Counted from the stretch's first letter, positions 16,010 to 25,483 are shown. The stretch: 64,000 nucleotides of DNA from Pseudothauera nasutitermitis (GCF_004801295.1 NZ_SSOC01000002.1:372001-436000); one strand, 5' to 3'. Numbers and translations are program-made. Notes: generated by a model from the letters alone, not told the origin.

Positions 16010-16837
16010 TCAGGCTTTCAACTGGCGCATGCCATCGGCCAGCAGCCACAGGGCGCGGTTCAGGCGCACATCGGAATCAATGCCCAGCACGGGGCGGGTT
16101 TGCTGGCGGCGTCCGTTGGCGCTGCGCCCGGACAGTCCGCCCTTGGTCAAGTTCTCCTGCGTGCGGTTGAACACGCTCCACAGGTCGGGGCGGCGGTCAT
16201 CGAACCGGCGCGGCATCAGGATTTGCGATTCGGTGATGGGTGCGGGCTTGTTCGGGTCGTCGTACTTGAGGGCCAGCGCGGCGCGGGCGAATACTTCGGC
16301 TTCGCCATCGTCCAGCGTGATGCCGCGCATCAGGTCGCGGGATTCCTTCACCCGCTCGAAGCCGCTCAACACCTCGAAGGCGCCTTCGATGACGTGCCCG
16401 GCCACGTCGCCTTTGTGGGGCACGCGCACATCGGCCACGGTGTCGCCGCAGACAAGGCCATTGCTGCAAACGAACCGGAACATGCCGGCCAGCATCTGAT
16501 AGCTGCTGGTGCCGTCGTGCGAGTTCAGCAGCACGATTTCATTGGCTTCCGCACCGTTGATCTGGCTGGCGTGGCGCAGGCGCAGCATGTGTTTCGTGTG
16601 CTCGCGCTTGCCTTCGTCGCGCACGCGGGTCTGCGTCACCATGAAGGGCTGGAACCCTTCTTTGCGAAGCTCGGTCAGCACGGCGGCGGTGGGGATGTAG
16701 CTGTACCGCTCGGAACGGCTCTCATGCGGGGCGTCCGCGAAGATGGACGGGGCCACCCTGCGGATTTGGTCGTCGGACAGCGGGTAATCGCTGCGCAGTG
16801 CCGGGGAACGGGAAGCGAAACGGGATGCGAGTTGCAT
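16010..16837 (-). CDS. DUF932-family protein
   Basis: A 275-residue protein of the DUF932 (phage/plasmid-like TIGR03299-type) family, with blocks RYSYIPTAAVLTELRKEGFQ, NSHDGTSSYQMLAGMFRFVC and NGLVCGDTVADVRVPHKG. Function is unknown; it is a regular part of this ICE backbone next to parB. The start at 16837 is set by AGGAGAAAGACC upstream. Confidence 0.88.
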   Translation of the reverse strand: MQLASRFASRSPALRSDYPLSDDQIRRVAPSIFADAPHESRSERYSYIPTAAVLTELRKEGFQPFMVTQTRVRDEGKREHTKHMLRLRHASQINGAEANEIVLLNSHDGTSSYQMLAGMFRFVCSNGLVCGDTVADVRVPHKGDVAGHVIEGAFEVLSGFERVKESRDLMRGITLDDGEAEVFARAALALKYDDPNKPAPITESQILMPRRFDDRRPDLWSVFNRTQENLTKGGLSGRSANGRRQQTRPVLGIDSDVRLNRALWLLADGMRQLKA

Positions 16838-17545
16838 GGTCTTTCTCCTGACAAAAAAAGGTTTGCTGTTCACACCGCACACCGGATTCCTAGATTCGGA
16901 GCCCAGCCTTTCGGCTGTTTGGTGCGGTCGGCGCGAGGAACCCGGTTGGCCCTGTTGCCACCGTCTTTCCTGAGTTCATCGCCCGCGACGGTCAGGAGCG
17001 CGCGAACGGGTGCTGTCAAGGAAACAAGCGCAGGGGGTGGTGCGGCCCGCAGCGCAGCGAGGACACGGCCCTGCGCGCCTTGACGGCACACGGGCGCGGG
17101 CTACAGTCGCGGACAAGGTGATGAAGTCAGGGGAGACGGCTGGACATGGCAACGGCCTTCCCATTGCGCTGACCGCACGGCAAGCGAAGCGCGCAGGCCC
17201 GGATCTGGAAGCCGGGCCGGAGGCGTCAGCCGAGCGGAGCGAGGGAACGATGGAAGCCCGACAGGGGCGAGACGCCGCAGGCGGCTCGATGCGCTACGCA
17301 CGACAGCGCGACCGGCCATGTTTCTTGGCCGGGGACGCCCATGCAATCAACAATGGACAGCATGGGCTGGATACCCAGGATGAAATGCCACTGGTGTGCA
17401 GAGGTTGCCGCGCCGGTGCAGCCGGGGCGGCGGTATCAAGGGGCGCCAAGCGCAGCGCGGCGGGGATGGCCGCACGGCCTTCCCCTGGAGTGCAAGCGAA
17501 GCGCGCAGCGCCGCAGGCGCGAAGGCATCGGCACCGGGCGCAGCA
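16838..17545. other. Non-coding region with a possible third leader unit
   Basis: About 700 bases without a convincing gene. Near 17015-17084 it has a gtcaagg...ccttgac pairing like that in the two 158-bp leader repeats at 17985 and 18771, which suggests a diverged third copy upstream of the DUF932 gene. Confidence 0.35.
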
Positions 17546-17580
17546 GAAAAAAGGCGCGTCGCCCCGAAGGACAACGCGCC
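17546..17580 (-). terminator. Intrinsic terminator of the 127-aa gene
   Basis: On the minus strand ggcgcgt (17574-17580) pairs with acgcgcc (17553-17559), followed by a run of seven T residues (17546-17552), 14 bases past the stop of the gene at 17595. Confidence 0.7.
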
Positions 17581-17594
17581 GGATGTTGCCGCGA

Positions 17595-17978
17595 TCAGCG
17601 CGCAGTCATCGCCTGCAACTGCTCGATCACGCCGGGTTCAACGAACACGCATGGCTGCTTGTCCTCGATCGGGACGTTGAACACATCGGCGAACACCTCG
17701 CGTTTCAGGTGGGCCAGGCGGCCCGTGCGATATGCCTGTTCGGGCTTCATGCGGCCGCTGGCCTGCGAGCCGCTGCGCTGCGGGTCGCATTCGACCAGGG
17801 CGACAAAGCCATTGTCGGACAGCTTCTGATGTTCAGGGCACAAGCCCCAGCCTGTCGCCGTGTGGCGCTCCATGCTTGCGCGCAGGCGCTTGTCCAGCAG
17901 GATCGTGCCGGTGTCAAAGCGAGTGCCGCAGACCAGGCAAACGTGTTGTTCGAGGGAAACGTGCGATTTGTCGTTCAT
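17595..17978 (-). CDS. ICE hypothetical protein with zinc-binding-like motif, 127 aa
   Basis: A 127-residue protein of unknown function. An N-terminal C-x2-C pair (CLVCG, near residue 14) and a later C-x2-H (LCPEH, near 47) could bind zinc. The rest (RTGRLAHLKREVFADVFNVPIEDK) has no recognised signature. Its 158-bp upstream region is duplicated upstream of radC, so both are probably under the same control. Confidence 0.65.
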   Translation of the reverse strand: MNDKSHVSLEQHVCLVCGTRFDTGTILLDKRLRASMERHTATGWGLCPEHQKLSDNGFVALVECDPQRSGSQASGRMKPEQAYRTGRLAHLKREVFADVFNVPIEDKQPCVFVEPGVIEQLQAMTAR

Positions 17979-17984
17979 GACGAT

Positions 17985-18142
17985 CTCCGGTTGCACGGGC
18001 GGAATTGCCCGGAACCGTCGCCAGCACGGCGCAGCGCAGCAGTCAGGGGTCAAGGACGGCCACGGGCCGCAAGCGTGCAAGGCACGCGCAGCCCTTGACG
18101 GCGAGAACGCCGTGGTACGGTGAAGGGAACAGCAAGACCGCC
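17985..18142. repeat. 158-bp direct repeat, copy A (leader of the 127-aa gene)
   Basis: About 95% identical to 18771-18928, with a handful of substitutions and two compensating single-base indels. It starts seven bases upstream of a minus-strand gene and includes the gtcaagg/ccttgac pair at 18049-18055 and 18093-18099. Confidence 0.85.
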
Positions 18143-18230
18143 CCACACCTCCATGCTGGCCTATGAATTTCCGAAACGCTGTCTCGGATTTCCGAGGCAG
18201 CGTTTTTGCCCGGCCCGCGCCGGGCGCAGC

Positions 18231-18250
18231 AAAAAGGGGCCGAAGCCCCT
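18231..18250 (-). terminator. Intrinsic terminator of radC
   Basis: gcccct/aggggc arms (18245-18250 with 18235-18240) followed on the minus strand by five T residues, directly past the radC stop. Confidence 0.65.
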
Positions 18251-18253
18251 TCG

Positions 18254-18763
18254 TCAGATCAGGCCGCGTTCGGCAAACGATGTGGTGTCGGTGCCCGCGA
18301 CGATGATGTGATCCAGCACGCGCACGTCCACCAGCCCCAGCGCCTCCCTGAGCCGCTGGGTCAGCGCCCTGTCGGCACCGCTCGGCTCGGGATTGCCGCT
18401 CGGGTGGTTGTGCGAAACGATGACCGCCGCAGCGTTGAGCCGCAGCGCCTCCTTGACCAGCTCGCGCGGATACACCGATGCGCCGTCGATAGTGCCGCGA
18501 AACATCTCGGCGTACTCGATCAGCCGATGCTGCGTATCAAGGAACAGCACCGCGAACACCTCATGCTCGAAGCCGGCCAGCTTGGCACGCAGGTACTCCT
18601 TGACCGCCGCCGGCGACGTGAACGACGTACCGCGTTGCATCTTGCGCTCGATGGCCTGGCGCGCGGCCTCCAGAATTTGCTCGGTAGTCGCCAGCAGGTA
18701 GCGGCCCTGTGCGTCACGCACCATCAGCGAGGAATCGAACGAGGAAAAGGACAGTTGCGACAT
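18254..18763 (-). CDS. radC: RadC-like JAB/MPN domain protein
   Basis: A 169-residue RadC-family protein. The metalloprotease-like motif is complete: HNHPSG at about residues 117-122 followed by ALTQRL, and a Glu upstream (EHEVFAVLF). It lacks the N-terminal helix-hairpin-helix part of chromosomal RadC, as mobile-element copies usually do. The true role is unknown; a DNA repair function is not established. The ATG is preceded by a GGAG and by copy B of the leader repeat. Confidence 0.9.
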   Translation of the reverse strand: MSQLSFSSFDSSLMVRDAQGRYLLATTEQILEAARQAIERKMQRGTSFTSPAAVKEYLRAKLAGFEHEVFAVLFLDTQHRLIEYAEMFRGTIDGASVYPRELVKEALRLNAAAVIVSHNHPSGNPEPSGADRALTQRLREALGLVDVRVLDHIIVAGTDTTSFAERGLI

Positions 18764-18770
18764 GATCGTG

Positions 18771-18928
18771 CTCCGGTTGCTCGGGCGGAATTGCCCGGAA
18801 CCGTGGCGAGCACGGCGCAGCGCAAGCAGTCAGGGGTCAAGGACGGCCACGGGCCGCAAGCGTGCAAGCACGCGCAGCCCTTGACGGCGAGAACGCCGTG
18901 ATACGGTGAAGGGAACAGCAAGACCGCC
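18771..18928. repeat. 158-bp direct repeat, copy B (leader of radC)
   Basis: Begins eight bases upstream of the radC start and matches 17985-18142 over its whole length. The repeat therefore duplicates a promoter/leader unit and not coding sequence. Confidence 0.85.
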
Positions 18929-19101
18929 TACACCCGCCCATTGCACTCGCCCGCCTTTGAGCAAGCGGAGCGCGCAGGCCCGCCAGGGCCGAAGGCGTCA
19001 GGGGTCAAAGCCGGATGGCCGCGATTCGGCACGAAGCGCGGGGCGTAGCCCGCGAACCCGACGGCGGCACGCCGGGACGCTATGCGGTTTCGCACTGACT
19101 C

Positions 19102-19136
19102 TTGCCAAACAATTCAATAAATGTTGTATTATCGAA
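19102..19136 (+). promoter_or_regulatory. Promoter and ArsR operator of the second ars operon
   Basis: TTGCCA (19102-19107) and TATTAT (19127-19132) can serve as -35 and -10, with a long 19-base spacer. A near-palindrome, ttcaata (19113-19119) with tatcgaa (19130-19136), overlaps the -10. The ATG of arsR follows only seven bases after the -10, so the transcript may be leaderless. Confidence 0.5.
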
Positions 19137-19138
19137 CA

Positions 19139-19462
19139 ATGAACGAAGATCAAACTGTCTCTGCCCTGAGTGCTCTGGCTCACACGCAACGACTGCGCGT
19201 ATTTCGTGCCTTGGTCGTTGCCGGCCCCGAAGGGCAAACCCCCAGCGTCTTGGCCGACCAGCTCGACGTCGCCCGTAACACCTTGTCCTTCCACCTGAAA
19301 GAGTTGGCCCACGCGGGTCTAGTCACGATCGAGCAAAAGGGCCGCAACCTGATCTACCGCGCCGACTTCGCCCATATGAACGGGCTACTCAGCTATCTGA
19401 CCGAGCACTGCTGCCAGGGCAACGTGTGCGAAGTCACCAATCCCCCCCACTGTGACTGCTGA
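19139..19462 (+). CDS. arsR: ArsR-family arsenite-responsive repressor (C-terminal Cys type)
   Basis: A 107-residue ArsR/SmtB regulator. The winged helix includes PSVLADQLDVARNTLSFHLK. Arsenite binding is expected from the C-terminal cysteines C91, C92 and C97 (CC-x4-C), as in the Acidithiobacillus ferrooxidans type of ArsR, with further C105 and C107. The recognition-helix cysteine motif of plasmid R773 ArsR is absent. The start at 19139 lacks a ribosome site; together with the nearby -10 this suggests leaderless translation. It heads the seven-gene ars operon. Confidence 0.92.
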   Translation: MNEDQTVSALSALAHTQRLRVFRALVVAGPEGQTPSVLADQLDVARNTLSFHLKELAHAGLVTIEQKGRNLIYRADFAHMNGLLSYLTEHCCQGNVCEVTNPPHCDC

Positions 19463-19466
19463 TGCC

Positions 19467-19961
19467 ATGACCGACACCACATACAACGCACTGTTCATCT
19501 GCACGGGTAACTCCGCACGCTCCATCCTCGCCGAAGGCATCCTCAACGAGTTGGGCAAGGGGCGCTTCCGCGCCTACTCAGCAGGCAGCCAGCCCAAGGG
19601 TGAAGTGCATCCGCTGGCACTTGCCACGCTGGAGCGGCTGCATATGCCGACGACCGGCTACCGCAGCAAAAGCTGGGACGAATTCGTGGCGCCAGGGGCA
19701 CCAGTGTTCGACTTCATCTTCACCGTCTGCGACAACGCCGCCGGCGAGGCATGCCCGTTTTGGCCAGGGAAGCCGGTATCGGCGCACTGGGGCGTGCCCG
19801 ATCCCGCAGCCATCGAAGGCAGCGAAGAACAACGACTCAAGGCATTCAAGGATGCCGCGCTGACCTTGCGCCGCCGCATCGAGTTGTTTCTGTCGCTGCC
19901 ACTGCAACGCCTGGACGCCATGTCGCTGCAACGCGAGTTGCGAAACATCGGCCAAGAGTAA
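19467..19961 (+). CDS. arsC: ArsC, low-molecular-weight phosphatase type arsenate reductase
   Basis: A 164-residue protein of the LMW tyrosine phosphatase fold that reduces arsenate to arsenite. The P-loop CTGNSARS gives the CX5R motif with C12 and R18. VPDPAAIEG near residue 112 supplies the general-acid aspartate region. A further cysteine near residue 90 (VCDNAAGEACPFW) could take part in the thiol relay. The ATG at 19467 lies just past the arsR stop. The same operon also encodes a glutaredoxin-type ArsC (23267), so two unrelated arsenate reductases are present. Confidence 0.9.
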   Translation: MTDTTYNALFICTGNSARSILAEGILNELGKGRFRAYSAGSQPKGEVHPLALATLERLHMPTTGYRSKSWDEFVAPGAPVFDFIFTVCDNAAGEACPFWPGKPVSAHWGVPDPAAIEGSEEQRLKAFKDAALTLRRRIELFLSLPLQRLDAMSLQRELRNIGQE

Positions 19962-20003
19962 AGAGCGTTGCTTCGTTAACAACCAGATTTGAAAGGACAC
20001 CCC

Positions 20004-20363
20004 ATGCCAAACATCCAGATTTTCGACCCGGCGCTGTGTTGCAGCACCGGCGTATGTGGCGTTGAAGTAGATCAAAACTTGGTGAATTTCGCTGCCGATT
20101 TGGATTGGGCCAAGCAAAACGGTGCCCAGGTCGAACGCTTCAACCTGGCTCAACAACCCCTTGCTTTCGCCGAAAACCCAACCGTGAAGGGCTTTTTGGA
20201 ACGCTCAGGCCAAGAGTCGCTGCCCTTGATTCTGGTTGATGGAGAGGTGGCCTTGGCCGGCCGCTACCCCAGCCGAAACGAATTGACCCGCTGGGCTGGC
20301 ATCGAGTCGCTCGAAGCCTCTTCAGCAAAAGACACTTGCTGCTCTGGTGGCCGCTGCTGCTGA
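20004..20363 (+). CDS. arsD: ArsD arsenical metallochaperone
   Basis: A 119-residue ArsD with every canonical cysteine: C12, C13 and C18 for the chaperone site, and C-terminal pairs C112-C113 and C118-C119. It hands arsenite to ArsA, encoded 13 bases downstream. A ribosome site (AAAGGA) precedes the ATG. Confidence 0.95.
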   Translation: MPNIQIFDPALCCSTGVCGVEVDQNLVNFAADLDWAKQNGAQVERFNLAQQPLAFAENPTVKGFLERSGQESLPLILVDGEVALAGRYPSRNELTRWAGIESLEASSAKDTCCSGGRCC

Positions 20364-20376
20364 ACAAGGAGATTCC

Positions 20377-22143
20377 ATGCACTTTCTGACCCAGCCGCCC
20401 CGTTTTCTTTTCTTTACCGGCAAGGGGGGAGTCGGCAAGACCTCCATCGCCTGTGCAGCGGCCGTGCAACTGGCAGCCCAGGGCAAGCGCGTGCTGCTCG
20501 TCAGCACCGACCCAGCGTCCAACGTGGGGCAGGTTTTCGGTGAGCGCATCGGCAACCGCATCACGGCGATTGCCGCCGTGCCGAACCTGTGGGCACTGGA
20601 AATCGACCCGCAGGCGGCCGCACAAGCGTACCGTGACCGCATTGTCGGCCCGGTGCGAGGCGTGTTGCCCGATGCGGTCGTGGATGGCATCGAAGAATCC
20701 CTGTCGGGTGCCTGCACCACGGAAATTGCTGCCTTCGACGAGTTCACGGCCTTGCTGACCGATACGGCGTTAACGCAGGACTACGAACATGTCATCTTCG
20801 ACACGGCTCCTACCGGGCACACCATCCGCCTGCTGCAACTGCCGGGCGCATGGAGCGGCTTTCTGGAAGCAGGCAAAGGCGATGCGTCGTGCCTGGGGCC
20901 GCTGGCGGGCCTGGAAAAGCAGCGCAGCCAATACAAGGCAGCAGTAGAAGCGTTGGCCGACCCCTTACGCACCCGTCTGGTGCTGGTTGCTCGCGCGCAG
21001 CGCACCACGCTGCGCGAGGCGGCACGCACCCATGAAGAACTGGCCGCGATCGGCCTGTCGCAGCAACACCTGGTCATCAACGGCGTATTCCCTGCCAGCG
21101 AGGCCAAGAACGATACGCTTGCCGCTGCCATCCATGAAAGAGAGCGGGCTACGCTGGCCGCCATTCCGTCGGCACTCCAGGCGTTGCCTCGGGATCAGAT
21201 CGCGCTCAAGCCGTTCAACCTCGTCGGCCTCGAAGCCCTGCGCCACCTGCTGGTTGATACCGACGCTACGCATAGTGCCGATGCCATCGAACTGCCCGAG
21301 CAGATCAATGCGCCGGACTTGTCTGCGCTGGTCGATGAGATCGCCGCTGATGGGCACGGGCTGATCATGGTGATGGGCAAAGGCGGCGTGGGCAAGACCA
21401 CGCTGGCTGCCGCCATCGCGGTGGAATTGGCGGGTCGGGGGCTGCCCGTGCATCTGACCACCTCTGACCCGGCTGCGCATCTGGCCGATACGCTGGAAGG
21501 TTCGCTGCCCAGTCTGGCACTCAGCCGCATCGACCCCCAGGAAGCTACTGCACGCTATCGCCAGCACGTCATGAATACCAAGGGCGCTCAGCTTGATGCC
21601 GAAGGCCGCGCTTTGCTGGAAGAAGACCTGCGCTCTCCCTGCACCGAGGAAATCGCGGTGTTCCAGGCGTTCTCCCGCGCCATCCGCGAGGGGGGACGGA
21701 AGTTCGTGGTGATGGACACCGCGCCCACGGGCCACACCTTGCTGCTGCTCGATGCCACCGGCGCCTACCACCGCGACATCGTCCGGCAGATGGGCGAGAC
21801 GGACGTTCACTTCACGACGCCGATGATGCAGTTGCAAGACCCCAAGCAGACCAAGGTGCTCATCGCCACATTGGCGGAAACCACACCCGTGCTGGAAGCG
21901 GCCAATCTGCAAGACGACCTGCGCCGCGCGGGCATAGAACCGTGGGCCTGGGTCGTCAACAACAGCGTTGCGGCTGCGCACCCGCATTCTCCACTGCTGC
22001 GCCAGCGCGCACGCAACGAATTGCGGGAAATCGACGCTGTGGCCACGCGGCACGCTCAACGCTATGCCGTAGTGCCTCTTCTGACCGAGGAGCCGGTAGG
22101 GGTAGAGCGCCTACGGGCTTTGGCAAACTGGAAAATGTCATGA
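20377..22143 (+). CDS. arsA: ArsA arsenite-transporting ATPase, full length
   Basis: A 588-residue tandem ATPase that drives arsenite export through its membrane partner. Both halves have the deviant Walker A GKGGVGKT (residues 15-22 and 334-341) and the DTAPTGHT signature. The three arsenite-sensing cysteines fall at C113, C172 and C422, the same numbering as the E. coli plasmid R773 protein. The start follows GGAG. The stop overlaps the acr3 start (ATGA), so the pump ATPase and permease are translationally coupled. Confidence 0.97.
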   Translation: MHFLTQPPRFLFFTGKGGVGKTSIACAAAVQLAAQGKRVLLVSTDPASNVGQVFGERIGNRITAIAAVPNLWALEIDPQAAAQAYRDRIVGPVRGVLPDAVVDGIEESLSGACTTEIAAFDEFTALLTDTALTQDYEHVIFDTAPTGHTIRLLQLPGAWSGFLEAGKGDASCLGPLAGLEKQRSQYKAAVEALADPLRTRLVLVARAQRTTLREAARTHEELAAIGLSQQHLVINGVFPASEAKNDTLAAAIHERERATLAAIPSALQALPRDQIALKPFNLVGLEALRHLLVDTDATHSADAIELPEQINAPDLSALVDEIAADGHGLIMVMGKGGVGKTTLAAAIAVELAGRGLPVHLTTSDPAAHLADTLEGSLPSLALSRIDPQEATARYRQHVMNTKGAQLDAEGRALLEEDLRSPCTEEIAVFQAFSRAIREGGRKFVVMDTAPTGHTLLLLDATGAYHRDIVRQMGETDVHFTTPMMQLQDPKQTKVLIATLAETTPVLEAANLQDDLRRAGIEPWAWVVNNSVAAAHPHSPLLRQRARNELREIDAVATRHAQRYAVVPLLTEEPVGVERLRALANWKMS

Positions 22144-23252
22144 ATCAAGGTAATTCCCAAAGCGGACATTCGCTGCCGAATCCTCCCGCTCGCCTGTCCT
22201 TCCTGGATCGCTATCTCACCGTCTGGATTTTCGCCGCAATGGCACTGGGCGTTGCCCTGGGCACGCTGTTCGACGGTTTGCCCGATGCGCTCAATGCACT
22301 CTCGGTCGGTACGACCAACGTCCCTATCGCCATCGGTCTGATCCTGATGATGTACCCGCCACTGGCCAAGGTGCGCTACGAGACGCTGCATGAAGTCTTC
22401 GCCGACAGGCGCGTGCTCCTGCTGTCTTTGGTGCAGAACTGGATCATCGGGCCGGTGCTGATGTTCGTGCTGGCGGTGATCTTCCTGCGTGACCAGCCGG
22501 AATACATGACCGGCCTGATCCTGATCGGGCTGGCACGCTGCATCGCTATGGTGCTGGTGTGGAACCAGTTGGCGCGTGGCGACAACCAGTACGTCGCGGG
22601 GTTGGTCGCCTTCAACTCGATTTTCCAGATCCTGTTCTTCTCGACCTACGCCTGGTTCTTCCTGTCGGTGCTACCGCCTGTATTCGGCTTGCAAGGCAGT
22701 GTCATCGACGTGGGCTTCTGGACGATCACCGAAGCGGTGCTGATCTACCTGGGCATCCCGTTCCTGGCCGGCTTCCTGACCCGGCGCACACTGATCCGGC
22801 GCAAGGGACAGGACTGGTACGAGCGTGCCTTCCTGCCCCGGATCAGCCCCATCACTCTGGTGGCGCTGCTGTTCACCATCGTGGCAATGTTCAGCCTCAA
22901 GGGCGCCGACGTGGTGCGCTTGCCGCTGGACGCGCTGAAGATCGCCGTGCCGCTGACGCTCTACTTCGTGATCCAGTTTCTCATCAGCTTCTTCATGGGC
23001 CGGCTGATCCAGGCCGACTATCCACGCACCACCGCCATCGCTTTCACCGCCGCGGGCAACAACTTCGAGCTGGCCATTGCCGTGGCCATCGCAGCATTCG
23101 GCCTGGCCTCACCCGTCGCCTTCACCACTGTGATCGGGCCGCTGGTAGAGGTGCCGGTGCTCATCCTGTTAGTGCATGTTGCCTTGCGGCTGGGCCGCCG
23201 GTGGCGGTTCACTGGAGCAAGCATGTATTCCACCAACCCCACGAATCTCTGA
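22140..23252 (+). CDS. acr3: ACR3-family arsenite efflux permease
   Basis: A 370-residue integral membrane protein with about ten hydrophobic segments. The family signatures are visible: [20 protein letters not shown] with the essential cysteine at C134, and [15 protein letters not shown] with E310. ACR3 works alone or with ArsA; here the four-base overlap with arsA implies the coupled form. Arsenite is the expected substrate. Confidence 0.96.
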   Translation: MNQGNSQSGHSLPNPPARLSFLDRYLTVWIFAAMALGVALGTLFDGLPDALNALSVGTTNVPIAIGLILMMYPPLAKVRYETLHEVFADRRVLLLSLVQNWIIGPVLMFVLAVIFLRDQPEYMTGLILIGLARCIAMVLVWNQLARGDNQYVAGLVAFNSIFQILFFSTYAWFFLSVLPPVFGLQGSVIDVGFWTITEAVLIYLGIPFLAGFLTRRTLIRRKGQDWYERAFLPRISPITLVALLFTIVAMFSLKGADVVRLPLDALKIAVPLTLYFVIQFLISFFMGRLIQADYPRTTAIAFTAAGNNFELAIAVAIAAFGLASPVAFTTVIGPLVEVPVLILLVHVALRLGRRWRFTGASMYSTNPTNL

Positions 23253-23266
23253 ATCGAAGCAAGGGT

Positions 23267-23689
23267 ATGAGCCAAATTACCATCTATCACAACCCCGCCT
23301 GCGGCACATCGCGCAACACGCTGGGCCTGATCCGCAACAGTGGCGAAGAGCCGACGGTCATCGAATACCTCAAGACGCCGCCCTCGCACGCAACGCTGGT
23401 CAAGCTGCTGGCCGATGCCGGCTTGAGCGTGCGCGACGTGCTGCGCGAAAAAGGCACGCCCTATGCAGAGTTGGGCCTGGCCGATCCGAAATGGACGGAT
23501 GACCAGTTGCTCGGTTTCATCGGGCAACATCCCATCCTGATGAACCGGCCCATCGTGGTCACACCGCTGGGCACGAAGCTGTGCCGCCCTTCGGAAACCG
23601 TGCTGGACATCCTGCCGCAGCCGCAGCGCGGTGCATTCAACAAGGAAGACGGCGAGCCAGTGGTGGACGCACGGGGGCAACGTGTCTGA
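23267..23689 (+). CDS. arsC: ArsC, glutaredoxin-coupled arsenate reductase
   Basis: A 140-residue thioredoxin-fold ArsC of the R773 type. The catalytic C12 is in [11 protein letters not shown]. The conserved arginines are in the VREKGTPY-like and [19 protein letters not shown] blocks. Reduction of arsenate uses glutathione and glutaredoxin. It overlaps arsH by eight bases. It duplicates the role of the LMW-type ArsC at 19467. Confidence 0.95.
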   Translation: MSQITIYHNPACGTSRNTLGLIRNSGEEPTVIEYLKTPPSHATLVKLLADAGLSVRDVLREKGTPYAELGLADPKWTDDQLLGFIGQHPILMNRPIVVTPLGTKLCRPSETVLDILPQPQRGAFNKEDGEPVVDARGQRV

Positions 23690-24404
23690 TTCCCGTATCG
23701 ACTTGCCGAACCTCGACACCACGCTGTTCCAGCAACCGGACAGGGATCGACTACTGACGCCCGAGCACGCCATGCACGCGCCGCGCTTCCTGCTGCTTTA
23801 TGGCTCATTGCGCGAACGCTCGTACAGTCGCCTTGTGGCCGAGGAAGCTGCACGCATCCTGCGTGCGCTGGGCGGTGAAACGCGGTTCTTCAGCCCGTCG
23901 GGCCTGCCGCTGGTGGACGATGCTACCGAAGATCACCCGAAGGTCAGGGAACTTCGCGAACTGGCGCAATGGGCCGAAGGCATGGTGTGGTGTTCGCCTG
24001 AGCGCCACGGCGCGATGACCGGCCTGATGAAGACGCAAATTGACTGGATTCCGCTATCGTCCGGCGCGGTGCGCCCGACCCAGGGCAAGACGCTGGCGGT
24101 GATGCAGGTATCGGGCGGCTCGCAGTCGTTCAACGCGGTCAACCAGATGCGCGTGCTGGGCCGCTGGATGCGGATGCTGACCATTCCGAACCAATCCTCG
24201 GTCGCCAAGGCGTACCAGGAGTTCGACGACGCCGGACGCATGAAGCCCTCAGCCTATTACGACCGCATTGTGGACGTGATGGAAGAACTGATGAAGTTCA
24301 CGCTACTCACGCGCGACGCGGCTCCGTATCTGGTGGATCGGTACAGCGAGCGTAAGGAAAGCGCCGAAGCATTGAGCCGGCGCGTCAACCAGACTGCGAT
24401 CTAG
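23682..24404 (+). CDS. arsH: ArsH NADPH-dependent FMN reductase / organoarsenical oxidase
   Basis: A 240-residue flavoprotein of the ArsH family. The FMN phosphate-binding loop is [10 protein letters not shown], and [20 protein letters not shown] and [18 protein letters not shown] are family hallmarks. ArsH proteins oxidise trivalent organoarsenicals and protect against oxidative stress. A GTG start at 23682, inside the arsC end, gives the usual N-terminal extension; this start is inferred. It closes the operon. Confidence 0.93.
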   Translation: MSDSRIDLPNLDTTLFQQPDRDRLLTPEHAMHAPRFLLLYGSLRERSYSRLVAEEAARILRALGGETRFFSPSGLPLVDDATEDHPKVRELRELAQWAEGMVWCSPERHGAMTGLMKTQIDWIPLSSGAVRPTQGKTLAVMQVSGGSQSFNAVNQMRVLGRWMRMLTIPNQSSVAKAYQEFDDAGRMKPSAYYDRIVDVMEELMKFTLLTRDAAPYLVDRYSERKESAEALSRRVNQTAI

Positions 24405-24412
24405 AACTACGC

Positions 24413-25483
24413 TCAAGGCTCGTCTGTGCGCTGATCCCGCTGCTCGATTTGCAACCGTGCCCGTGCTGTCGCCTGCTGCAACCGCTCGCCCAGTACGGCA
24501 CGCGGCGGCAACGTGGTCAGGTACTCGGCGACATGGATGCCCGATTTATCCAGTTCCAGCAATTCGATCTGCTCGCGCTTCTTGCCGGTGCAAAGGATGA
24601 TCCCCAGCGGCGAGGCCTCTTCCGGCTCCCGCTCGTGCTTGTCCAGCCAGCGAAGATAAAGCTCCATCTGCCCCTTGTAGGCCGCCTTGAACTCGCCGAT
24701 CTTCAACTCCACCGCCACCAGCCGCCGCAGCTTGCGGTTGTAGAACAGCAGGTCGAGGTGGAAATCCTCGCCGTCAATCTGGATGCGCTTCTGCCGAGCC
24801 ACGAAGGAAAAGCCCGCGCCCAGCTCAAGCAGGAAGGATTCCATTTCGCGGATGATTGCCGCTTCCAGGTCGGTTTCCTGCCAGCTATCTCGTAAGCCCA
24901 GGAAATCGAGGATGTACGGGTCGCGCATGACCAGGGCAGGTGTCATGCGCTGCGCATCGCGCAGGGTCGCCAGTTCCTGCGCGATGGCTTCTTCCGGCTT
25001 TTGGGACAGCGCCGTGCGCTCGTACAGCATTGAGTCGATACGCTCGCGCAACGTCCGCACGCTCCAGCGTTCGGCGCTGGCCATCTGCGCATAGTAGTCC
25101 CGCTGGAGCGGGTCTTTCAGTGGGATCAGGGCGATGAAGTGTGTCCAGCTCAATTGTCGTATCAGTGATACGACAATTCGCTCGTCCGGGTAAGCGGCGG
25201 CGAACTGCACCATGCGGCGCAGGTTCTTGATCGAAAAACTGCTGCCGTACTCCTTCACCAGTTGCGCCGCCAGGGTGGACACGACTTCTTCGCCGTAGTC
25301 GGCCCGACGCCCCTCCAAGACCTGCGTGTGGATGCGCTGGCCGATGCGCCAGTAGAGCATCGTCAGTTCGCTATTCACCGCCGAGGCGGCGCGCTGCCGC
25401 GCCGCCTCAATCAGTGCCCGAATGTCGCCCAGCAGCGCCTTCGGCGCTGCTGGCGGCACGATGGATGCCTTCCGCCTGGTCAT
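24413..25483 (-). CDS. DUF1016 (YhcG-type) PDDEXK nuclease-like protein
   Basis: A 356-residue protein of the DUF1016 family. The N-terminal part (LYWRIGQRI, YGEEVVSTLAAQL, FSIKNLRRMVQFA) is the family's helical domain. The C-terminal half has the PDDEXK-type core: HLDLLFYNRKL with the Asp and VAVELKIG with the ExK. A DNA-cleaving role is expected but the target is unknown; relatives turn up in defence islands. The gene's ATG overlaps the integrase stop by four bases, so it is read with the integrase. Confidence 0.88.
   Translation of the reverse strand: MTRRKASIVPPAAPKALLGDIRALIEAARQRAASAVNSELTMLYWRIGQRIHTQVLEGRRADYGEEVVSTLAAQLVKEYGSSFSIKNLRRMVQFAAAYPDERIVVSLIRQLSWTHFIALIPLKDPLQRDYYAQMASAERWSVRTLRERIDSMLYERTALSQKPEEAIAQELATLRDAQRMTPALVMRDPYILDFLGLRDSWQETDLEAAIIREMESFLLELGAGFSFVARQKRIQIDGEDFHLDLLFYNRKLRRLVAVELKIGEFKAAYKGQMELYLRWLDKHEREPEEASPLGIILCTGKKREQIELLELDKSGIHVAEYLTTLPPRAVLGERLQQATARARLQIEQRDQRTDEP

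Noticed and set aside
15011-17083. A 690-codon plus-strand frame
   Set aside because: Antisense to parB and the DUF932 gene; no domain recognised.
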